NCBI GenBank assembly: GCA_900547405.1
Contig: URGL01000075.1
Location: forward strand, 1-10,376
From: an uncultured Eubacteriales bacterium
Lineage (GTDB): Bacteria; Bacillota; Clostridia; Oscillospirales; Oscillospiraceae
Reading direction: 5' to 3'
Length of the DNA: 10,376 bases
Below the pieces are notes generated by a model that worked only from the letters and a program-made list of their open reading frames with translations, was not told the DNA's origin and ran no database searches. Made by a program: the position numbers and the translations under genes. Positions 1 to 5,377 of this stretch are shown here, one piece after another. Position 1 is the stretch's first letter, and every line of letters begins with the position of its first letter.

Positions 1-19
1 ACCTGGTACCGCCCCTCAT

Positions 20-55
20 CCGCCGCTGCGGCGGCACCTTCCCCCAAGGGAAGGT
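20..55. repeat. Tandem pair of small GC-rich hairpins (REP-like intergenic unit)
   Basis: Two perfect inverted repeats stand back to back. The first has 7-bp arms CCGCCGC / GCGGCGG around a single T (20-34). The second has 8-bp arms ACCTTCCC / GGGAAGGT around a 4-nt loop (36-55). No open reading frame with a ribosome binding site covers them. From memory, similar GCGGCACCTTCCCC...GGGGAAGG units are scattered between genes in Oscillospiraceae genomes; that family assignment is inference. The unit may continue left of the window. Confidence 0.6.
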
Positions 56-60
56 AAGGG

Positions 61-122
61 AACGCCCCCGCCGGAGGTCGCCTTCCCCGTGGGGGAAGGC
101 GACCTCCCGGCGGGGGAGCGTT
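61..122. repeat. Long near-perfect GC-rich hairpin
   Basis: Left arm 61-88 and right arm 91-122 are complementary over almost their whole length. The left arm CCCCCGCCGGAGGTCGCC plus TTCCCC pairs with GGGGAAGGCGACCT plus CCCGGCGGGGG, leaving one bulged base and a 2-nt loop. The flanking AACG and CGTT also pair if the A-G at 117-118 is looped out. It lies 16 bases beyond the stop codon of the leftward gene at 138, so it may act as a 3' stabiliser or terminator for that mRNA. There is no following T tract, so an interspersed repeat element is the more likely identity. Confidence 0.65.
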
Positions 123-137
123 CATCGGGGCCCGACC

Positions 138-563
138 TTAACTTCCAGGGGTCCCCTCCACACCCGGCCCCTGGGGGGCCACCCTCTCCAAGCAGGAGAG
201 GGCTTTTTTGGCTTTACAATACACCCGCCCTGCTGCCCAGGCCAGGCCCACCCACAGCAGGAAGAACCGGGGGCAGATCTGCCCCAGGAAGTTTCCCGGC
301 AGGCCCCGGTAGTCCCACACCCGGTAGTCCCGGTTGAAGACCAGGCCGAAAAACAGCTCCACCAGGGTGATGATCCCGGCTCCGGCCAGGGCCCGGAGGA
401 GCCCCGGCAGCCGGGGCCGGACCTCCTCCAGCCTGCCCAGCAGCAAAAAGGCGGTGCCTCCCGCCAGGAACATGGTCACGTGGCTCCGGCCCCGGTACAG
501 GAGCTCCACCAGCACATATCCGCCGCCTCCAAGGAAAAACAGCAGTGATTTCTCCAAAAGCAT
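138..563 (-). CDS. Putative ABC transporter permease, type IV / CmpB-like small membrane protein
   Basis: A 141-residue hydrophobic protein with four predicted membrane helices, at roughly residues 6-24, 30-47, 58-80 and 100-118. The third conserved block, with residues VWDYRGLPGNFLGQIC before the last helix, matches the signature of the putative ABC-transporter type IV family (PF06541). Members are small, common in Clostridia and of unknown substrate; no ATPase partner is encoded next to it here. The start at 563 is chosen because GAGGTGA (571-577) sits 7 nt upstream; an in-frame ORF reaching 692 has no such site and would run through the tRNA promoter. The C-terminal tail (about 23 residues after the last helix) is encoded across a rightward terminator hairpin (182-209) and is low-complexity and probably not conserved. 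The family call is by recognition of the motif, not by a search. Confidence 0.8.
   Translation of the reverse strand: MLLEKSLLFFLGGGGYVLVELLYRGRSHVTMFLAGGTAFLLLGRLEEVRPRLPGLLRALAGAGIITLVELFFGLVFNRDYRVWDYRGLPGNFLGQICPRFFLLWVGLAWAAGRVYCKAKKALSCLERVAPQGPGVEGTPGS
182..209 (+). terminator. Rho-independent terminator for rightward transcription entering from outside the window
   Basis: A perfect 8-bp stem CCCTCTCC / GGAGAGGG (182-189, 195-202) with loop AAGCA is followed by C and six T (204-209). The T tract is on the + strand, so it stops rightward transcription. No + strand gene precedes it in the window, so the unit it ends lies to the left. It overlaps the 3' end of the leftward permease gene, which must therefore be read through the same hairpin. 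Confidence 0.75.
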
Positions 564-623
564 CTCATCTTCACCTCGGAGACAATTCTTTCCGGAAATT
601 TCTAAAAAAATACAAATTGGGGC

Positions 624-652
624 TTGACAAAATGGGCCTCTTCGGATATAAT
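624..652 (+). promoter_or_regulatory. Consensus sigma-A promoter of the tRNA-Met/tRNA-Glu unit
   Basis: TTGACA (624-629) and TATAAT (647-652) are both exact consensus and are separated by exactly 17 bp. Transcription would start near 659-660, about 35 nt before the first tRNA. A perfect promoter fits a stable-RNA unit. Confidence 0.92.
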
Positions 653-694
653 ACAGAAGCTGTTTCGGCGGTGCCGGAATTGCATTGACCACAT

Positions 695-770
695 GGCGGC
701 ATAACTCAGTTGGTAGAGTAGCCGGTTCATACCCGGTATGTCATCTGTTCGAATCAGATTGCCGCTACCA
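695..770 (+). tRNA. tRNA-Met (anticodon CAT), elongator type
   Basis: A full cloverleaf can be folded by eye: acceptor GGCGGCA / TGCCGCT (G1 with U72 as a wobble pair), D stem ACTC/GAGT, anticodon stem GCCGG/CCGGT with loop TTCATAC, T stem ATCTG/CAGAT with loop TTCGAAT, discriminator A and encoded CCA (768-770). The anticodon is CAT (728-730). The anticodon stem lacks the three G-C pairs of initiator tRNA, and the first acceptor pair is not the initiator mismatch. The loop and acceptor resemble elongator tRNA-Met rather than the lysidine-modified tRNA-Ile, which cannot be fully excluded without a search. Confidence 0.93.
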
Positions 771-845
771 GGCCCGTTGGTCAAGCGGTTAAGACACCGC
801 CCTTTCACGGCGGTAACATGGGTTCGATTCCCGTACGGGTCACCA
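771..845 (+). tRNA. tRNA-Glu (anticodon TTC)
   Basis: The cloverleaf has acceptor GGCCCGT / ACGGGTC, short D stem GTC/GAC, anticodon stem CCGCC/GGCGG with loop CTTTCAC, T stem ATGGG/CCCGT with loop TTCGATT, discriminator A and encoded CCA (843-845). The anticodon is TTC, decoding GAA and GAG. It begins on the base directly after the CCA of tRNA-Met, so the two are certainly cotranscribed and must be separated by processing at one junction. Confidence 0.95.
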
Positions 846-851
846 AAAAAT

Positions 852-881
852 GCGGCTTGCGTTTGCAAGCCGCGTTTTTTT
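852..881 (+). terminator. Rho-independent terminator of the tRNA unit
   Basis: A perfect 9-bp stem GCGGCTTGC / GCAAGCCGC (852-860, 865-873) with a GTTT loop is followed by G and seven T (875-881). It starts 6 nt after the CCA of tRNA-Glu. Confidence 0.95.
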
Positions 882-911
882 GCGCCTTTCCTATGGAAAT
901 CACAAAAGAAT

Positions 912-939
912 GGCCCCGGTCCTTTTTGGGACCGGGGCC
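912..939 (-). terminator. Terminator of the transketolase operon
   Basis: An 11-bp perfect stem GGCCCCGGTCC / GGACCGGGGCC (912-922, 929-939) lies 21 nt after the stop of the leftward transketolase gene. On the minus strand the stem is followed by ATTCTTTT, a modest U-rich tail. It faces the tRNA terminator, so the two convergent units are insulated from each other. Confidence 0.8.
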
Positions 940-960
940 GAAAGCATTGACCGGAAGGAT

Positions 961-1902
961 TTACTTGCCCAGCAGCGCCTTGGTCTGGGCTACGATATTG
1001 TCGGCGCAGAGGCCGAAGGCCTTCAGCAGGGCACCGGCAGGGCCGGAGTGGCCGAACTCATCATTGACGCCCACCCGCTTCACGGGTACGGGGTAGTGCT
1101 CACTGAGGCAGCTGCACACAGCCTCGCCCAGGCCGCCGATGATGTTGTGCTCTTCAACCGTGACGACCTTACCGCACTTCTTGGCGGCGGAGAGGACCAG
1201 CTCCTGGTCCAGGGGCTTGATGGTGGCCATGTTGATGACCATGGCATCAATGCCCTGCTCCGCCAGGACCTTACCGGCCTCAATGGCCTCGGGGACCATA
1301 ATGCCGGTGGCGATGATGGCTACGTCCTTGCCTTCCCGCAGGACCTCGCCCTTGCCGATCTCAAAGTGGTAGCCTTCCTCGTGGAACACGGGGGTGGCGG
1401 CACGGCCGAAGCGCATGTACACGGGGCCCTCCATCTTGTAGGCGGCCTTGACCATGGCCCGGGCCTCCACGTCGTCGGCGGGGCACATGACGGTCATGCC
1501 GGGGATGGTGCGCATCAGGGCGAAGTCCTCGCAGCACTGATGGGAAGCGCCGTCCTCGCCTACGGAGATGCCGCCGTGGGTGGCGCCGATCTTCACGTTC
1601 AGGTGGGGATAGCCCACGGTATTGCGGACCATCTCATAGGCACGGCCTGCGGCAAACATGGCAAAGGTAGCGGCAAAGGGAACCAGGCCCATGGTGGACA
1701 GGCCCGCGGCTACGTTGACCATGTTGGCCTCCTGAATGCCGCAGTCGAAGAAGCGGTCCGGATGGGCCTTTTTGAAGGTAGCGGTCTTGGTGGCACCGGC
1801 CAGGTCGGCATCCAGGACCACAATGTTGTCATACTCGTCGCCCAGCTCCTTCAGCGCGTTGCCGTAGCTGTCGCGGGTAGCGATTTTCTTTACGTCTGCC
1901 AT
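961..1902 (-). CDS. Transketolase, C-terminal subunit (split enzyme)
   Basis: A 313-residue protein equal to the C-terminal half of transketolase, carrying the pyrimidine-binding domain (about 5-170) and the C-terminal domain (about 185-313). With the N-terminal partner it transfers two-carbon ketol units between sugar phosphates in the non-oxidative pentose phosphate pathway, in the cytoplasm. Glu58 in the block DCGIQEANM is the glutamate that activates the thiamine diphosphate ring in this superfamily. The region GATHGGISVGEDGASHQ (about 107-123) is the next conserved block, followed by the usual IPGM.V..PAD stretch. The start is fixed by GAGGAGG placed 8 nt upstream, which lies inside the last codons of the partner gene; only 3 bases separate the two genes. 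Split transketolases of this size are usual in Clostridia and Archaea, so it is not a truncation. Confidence 0.95.
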   Translation of the reverse strand: MADVKKIATRDSYGNALKELGDEYDNIVVLDADLAGATKTATFKKAHPDRFFDCGIQEANMVNVAAGLSTMGLVPFAATFAMFAAGRAYEMVRNTVGYPHLNVKIGATHGGISVGEDGASHQCCEDFALMRTIPGMTVMCPADDVEARAMVKAAYKMEGPVYMRFGRAATPVFHEEGYHFEIGKGEVLREGKDVAIIATGIMVPEAIEAGKVLAEQGIDAMVINMATIKPLDQELVLSAAKKCGKVVTVEEHNIIGGLGEAVCSCLSEHYPVPVKRVGVNDEFGHSGPAGALLKAFGLCADNIVAQTKALLGK

Positions 1903-1905
1903 GAT

Positions 1906-2757
1906 TTAAGCCTCCTCGATCGCCTTGCGGGCCTGGGCCAGCTCGGCCATTGCCTGCGCGTATTCTTCATCGTTGGGAGCCTTGCCGTGCCAGCCGGCCT
2001 GGTTCTCCATGTAGGAAACACCCTTGCCCTTGACGGTGGTCATCAGGATGGCGGTGGGCTTGCCGGTGCCGTGATTGGCATGGAAGAAGTTCATAGCCTT
2101 CTCGATGTCGGCAAAGTCGTGGCCGTTGATGGAGATGACGTTGCAGCCGAAGGCCTCAAACTTCTTGTCCACGGGAGCGGTGTTCATAACGTCGCAGGTC
2201 CGGCCGTCGATCTGCAGGCCGTTCAGGTCTACGATGATGCACAGGTTATCCAGGTGATAGTGGGCGGCAAACATGGTGGCCTCCCAGATCTGGCCCTCGG
2301 CCAGCTCGCCGTCACCCAGCAGAGAGTAGACGTTGATGTCCTTATTCAGGAACTTGGCACCCTTGGCCATGCCGCAGGCGGCGGACAGACCCTGGCCCAG
2401 AGAGCCGGTGGACATATCCACACCGGGAACGGTGTTCATGTTGGGGTGGCCCTGGAGGTAGGAGTCGATGTGGCGCAGGGTGGGCAGGTCTTCCACAGGG
2501 AAGAAGCCCCGGTTTGCCAGAGCGCTGTACAGGCCCGGGCAGGTGTGGCCCTTGGACAGGACGAACCGGTCCCGATCCGCCCACTTGGGATTCTTGGGGT
2601 CCACGCGCATTTCCTTGAAGTACAGATAAGTATACATATCCGCGGCAGACAGGCTTCCGCCGGGATGACCGGACTTGGCACCGTGGGTAGCGGTGACAAT
2701 GCCCTCACGCACCTTCACAGCCATCAGCTGGAGCTGCTTGTTTTCTTCTGAGGTCAT
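1906..2757 (-). CDS. Transketolase, N-terminal (thiamine diphosphate binding) subunit
   Basis: A 283-residue protein matching the N-terminal half of transketolase. Conserved landmarks: SGHPGG (29-34, His31 contacts the cofactor or substrate), KGH (69-71), GSLGQGLS (118-125), and the thiamine diphosphate/metal motif GDGE (148-151) continuing to WEA (158-160) with Asn179 as the likely second metal ligand. It forms one active enzyme with the product of the gene directly downstream. The start at 2757 gives the normal N-terminus, although the ribosome binding site is only fair (AAGAAGGG about 13 nt upstream); Met12 is the other possible start. A promoter is visible at 2840-2868. Its final codons, Glu-Glu-Ala, double as the ribosome binding site for the second subunit, which would keep the two subunits in step. 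Confidence 0.95.
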   Translation of the reverse strand: MTSEENKQLQLMAVKVREGIVTATHGAKSGHPGGSLSAADMYTYLYFKEMRVDPKNPKWADRDRFVLSKGHTCPGLYSALANRGFFPVEDLPTLRHIDSYLQGHPNMNTVPGVDMSTGSLGQGLSAACGMAKGAKFLNKDINVYSLLGDGELAEGQIWEATMFAAHYHLDNLCIIVDLNGLQIDGRTCDVMNTAPVDKKFEAFGCNVISINGHDFADIEKAMNFFHANHGTGKPTAILMTTVKGKGVSYMENQAGWHGKAPNDEEYAQAMAELAQARKAIEEA

Positions 2758-2839
2758 AGTTGTTTACACACCCTTCTTTTGGTTATTCAGTGGGGTAGAC
2801 TATTGGAAACCCCCTGCCGGGGAGAATAGCTACTTTGTC

Positions 2840-2868
2840 ATTATATCGGATTACCGGGGAATAATCAA
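2840..2868 (-). promoter_or_regulatory. Sigma-A promoter of the transketolase operon
   Basis: On the minus strand TTGATT (2863-2868) and TATAAT (2840-2845) are separated by 17 bp. Transcription would start near 2833, leaving a 5' leader of about 75 nt. The -35 box lies only 8 bases beyond the stop of the upstream glucosidase gene, and no terminator separates them, so read-through from that gene is also possible. Confidence 0.8.
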
Positions 2869-2876
2869 GGATTTTT

Positions 2877-5258
2877 CTAACCTTTCAGCCGGGCGCAGAG
2901 CTTTAGGACATTCTTCGCCGAGCGCTGCATTTCTCCCAGAGTCAGGCCGGTTTCCTTCTTCAAAGACTCCAGCGCAGAGGGGTCCATGGTGGGGTCCTCG
3001 AAGGCGTTGCTGCCGGGCATGAGCACATCCACCTGGGCCCGGAGGCGGTAGGCGTCGTTCCAGAGGGCCGGGAAATCCGGGTCGGTGCAAGGCTGCATCC
3101 ACCAGTCGGTCATGACCAGGCCGTCGTAGCCCCACTCCCGGCGCAGGATGCCGGTGACCAGCTCATACTGGTAGTGGCCCCAGATGCCGTTGATCTGGTT
3201 ATAGGAGGACATGAGGCACAGGGGGGCAGCGTCCCGGAGGCAGATCTCAAAGCCCCGGAGATAGATCTCCCGCAGGGCCCGCTGAGAAAGCCGGGAGTCG
3301 TTCCGGTTCCGGTTCTCCTCCTGGTTGTTGCAGGCGAAGTGCTTGACGCAGGCGCTTCGGCCCGGCACGGACTGAATTCCTCTGACCATGGCGGCGGCTA
3401 CGGTGCCGGAGAGGAGGGGATCCTCGGAGTAATACTCAAAGTTCCGGCCGCAGAGGGGATCCCGGTGGATGTTGAGCCCCGGACCCAGGAGAATATCCGA
3501 GCCCTTGCGGACCATTTCCTGGCCAAACAGGTGCCCCAGCTCTTCCACAGCCTTCACATCCCAGGAGCTGGCCAGGGCTGTGCCGCAGGGCAGCAGGGCC
3601 GTATAGTAGCACACCCGGATGCCGGAGGGGCCGTCGGTGGTGGTGAGGGCGGGCAGGCCCTTGTCCCGGAGGGACTGGGTGGTGCCTCCAAGCATCCCGG
3701 CGTTGCCCTTGGTGCCCAGGGGGCTGTCCATCTGGCCCTCCCCCTTGCACAGGGCGTTCAGCTCCTCCGCAGTCAACTGGCCAATGAAATCATCCATGCC
3801 ATGTGTTCCCTTGCAGACATCCCGGAAGGAGATCCCCAGGTCCCCGGTGAAGGGGATGGGTTCCGGGAGATTCTCCAGGACCTGGTCTTTTCGGCGGCTT
3901 TCCGCCCTGGGCACCGGCTCGAAGCCGGGAACCAGGCGGCCTCCCTCCTCCTTGGGGTGGAGCCGGGGAAAGTCCTGGGTGGGGGAGCACTGGCTCTCCA
4001 GCTGGGCCGTAAGAACCTGTTCCTCCACAAACAGCCGCCCTGCCAGACTGGCGGACCGGACATCCGTGCCCACATACAGCCGGTAGGCCCCGGCCTCCAG
4101 CACATAGGCGTAGGGGTGGCCGGTGACGCCGGAATCATCGAAGGAGGCCAGGCTCTCCAGGTCGATCCACAGGGATACCTCCGCGGACTGGCCTGGGGCC
4201 AGCTCCGGGGTCTTCCAGTAGTCCGCCAGCACCCGGGCGGCCTTGCCCAGCTTTCCCTGAGGAGCCTCTACATAGACCTGGACCACCTGACGGCCTGGGC
4301 GGCTGCCGGTGTTGGTGACCCTGATTCTCAGGTCCCAGTTGGTCTGCCAGGCCTCGGCGGCAGACTCCACCCGGAAGGTGGTGTAGCTCAGGCCGAAGCC
4401 GAAGGGATAGAGGACCTTGTCCTGGGCGAAGGTTTCGTAATACCGGTAGCCCACATAGATGTCCTCCCGGTACTCGTTGAAGTCCCTGCCTCCGAAATGG
4501 CCGTAGCTGGGGGCATCCTCGTAGTGCCGGGGCACCGTGTCCGTCAGCCGTCCGCCGGGCTGAGCGTCGCCGTAGAGCACGTCCATGAGGGCGTTTCCGG
4601 ACTCCATGCCCCCCTGAAAGGCGTAGACAAGGGCCCCGATGGGGTACTCCTCCACCCAGGACAGATCCATGATATTTCCCCCGTCCACCACCACGCAGAC
4701 CTTCCGGAAGGCCGCCGTGACCTGGGCCAGCAGGGCTTTTTCCGCCTCCGTCAGGTAGTAGCCCCCGGGCTCCGGCCGGTTGTCCATGGCCTCTCCCATG
4801 GCCCGGCCCAGGATCACCACGGCGGCATCGTTCCTCTGGGCGGCAGCGCGGACCGCTTCCTCACTCAGGGGCATTTCCGGGTGACAGGTGGGCCACTGGG
4901 CCCAGTCCATTACCGGGGGCACATTGGCCTGGCACCAGAGCCGATACCGGTCCGCCAGGGCCTTGTCATAGGCAATGTCCCCCCGGGCCTCCAAGGCATC
5001 CATTGGGCTTACCAGGTAATCCGGGTTCACGTCCCCTCCGGAGCCGTAGCCCACGTAGAAGTAGTCCCGCTGGACCCGACCGAAAAAGGCTGTGGAGCCG
5101 GTTTTGCTCAGGGGCAGCACCCCGTCGTTTTTGAGCAGTACCGTCCCTTCCGCCCCGGCTCTCCGGCAGGCATCCGACATTTCCTTTCGGGGTTCCGGCT
5201 TTCCCAGAGCCTGCTTGTGCAGCTCCTGGGCCAGGGCATCCCGTTCTTGTTCCGGCAT
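2877..5258 (-). CDS. Glycoside hydrolase family 3 beta-glucosidase with swapped domain order
   Basis: A 793-residue GH3 enzyme that releases terminal beta-linked sugars, probably glucose, from oligosaccharides or glycosides. The domain order is reversed from the usual one. The alpha/beta sandwich (GH3_C) comes first (about 25-295, with GGRLTDTVP and the closing FGFGLSYTTF at 286-295), then an Fn3-like domain (about 300-400), then a linker, then the TIM barrel (about 485-793). In the barrel are DGPSG (542-546), the GRNFEYYSEDP block (604-614), Lys639-His640 of the KHF motif and the nucleophile Asp718 in GLVMTDWW. Glu156 in the GEAMD block is the candidate acid/base by comparison with the GEGxDR motif. 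This order is known from Ruminococcus albus and Butyrivibrio fibrisolvens. No signal peptide is visible, so it acts in the cytoplasm on imported substrate. Start 5258 is preferred: GGAG lies 8 nt upstream of it but only 2 nt before the other ATG at 5264. The substrate remains inferred. Confidence 0.93.
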   Translation of the reverse strand: MPEQERDALAQELHKQALGKPEPRKEMSDACRRAGAEGTVLLKNDGVLPLSKTGSTAFFGRVQRDYFYVGYGSGGDVNPDYLVSPMDALEARGDIAYDKALADRYRLWCQANVPPVMDWAQWPTCHPEMPLSEEAVRAAAQRNDAAVVILGRAMGEAMDNRPEPGGYYLTEAEKALLAQVTAAFRKVCVVVDGGNIMDLSWVEEYPIGALVYAFQGGMESGNALMDVLYGDAQPGGRLTDTVPRHYEDAPSYGHFGGRDFNEYREDIYVGYRYYETFAQDKVLYPFGFGLSYTTFRVESAAEAWQTNWDLRIRVTNTGSRPGRQVVQVYVEAPQGKLGKAARVLADYWKTPELAPGQSAEVSLWIDLESLASFDDSGVTGHPYAYVLEAGAYRLYVGTDVRSASLAGRLFVEEQVLTAQLESQCSPTQDFPRLHPKEEGGRLVPGFEPVPRAESRRKDQVLENLPEPIPFTGDLGISFRDVCKGTHGMDDFIGQLTAEELNALCKGEGQMDSPLGTKGNAGMLGGTTQSLRDKGLPALTTTDGPSGIRVCYYTALLPCGTALASSWDVKAVEELGHLFGQEMVRKGSDILLGPGLNIHRDPLCGRNFEYYSEDPLLSGTVAAAMVRGIQSVPGRSACVKHFACNNQEENRNRNDSRLSQRALREIYLRGFEICLRDAAPLCLMSSYNQINGIWGHYQYELVTGILRREWGYDGLVMTDWWMQPCTDPDFPALWNDAYRLRAQVDVLMPGSNAFEDPTMDPSALESLKKETGLTLGEMQRSAKNVLKLCARLKG

Positions 5259-5291
5259 AGACATCGCTCCTTTTTTTCAGGTTTCCAATCC

Positions 5292-5320
5292 ATTATAGGG
5301 GAATACAGGAGGAAAAGCAA
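5292..5320 (-). promoter_or_regulatory. Sigma-A promoter of the GH3 glucosidase gene
   Basis: On the minus strand TTGCTT (5315-5320) and TATAAT (5292-5297) are spaced by 17 bp, about 34 nt before the start codon. The promoter lies just after the pnp terminator, so the glucosidase is an independent unit. I see no obvious cre-like operator over it. Confidence 0.78.
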
Positions 5321-5332
5321 CAGCCGGGACAG

Positions 5333-5364
5333 AAAAAACCGCCCCCGCGGAATGCGGGAGCGGC
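5333..5364 (-). terminator. Rho-independent terminator of pnp
   Basis: On the minus strand, GCCGCTCCCGC (5354-5364) pairs with GCGGGGGCGGT (5338-5348) over 11 bp with two G-U wobbles and a 5-nt loop, followed by TTTTT (5333-5337). It begins 14 nt after the pnp stop codon. Confidence 0.88.
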
Positions 5365-5377
5365 TGGGAATGTGAAC

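Noticed and set aside
564..692. N-terminal extension of the CmpB-like permease
   Set aside because: It overlaps the tRNA promoter on the other strand, lacks a ribosome binding site, and 563 has GAGGTGA at good spacing.
602..868. 88-codon minus-strand frame over the tRNAs
   Set aside because: It lies entirely over the tRNA promoter and both tRNA genes; a shadow frame.
850..2751. 633-codon + strand frame opposite the transketolase genes
   Set aside because: Antisense shadow produced by strongly GC-biased third positions. The product is a Gly/Ala/Val/His-rich string without domain motifs, and the opposite strand encodes clear transketolase halves.
3174..5375. 733-codon + strand frame opposite the GH3 gene
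   Set aside because: Same cause as above: low-complexity translation, no recognisable motif, and it crosses the pnp terminator and the glucosidase promoter.
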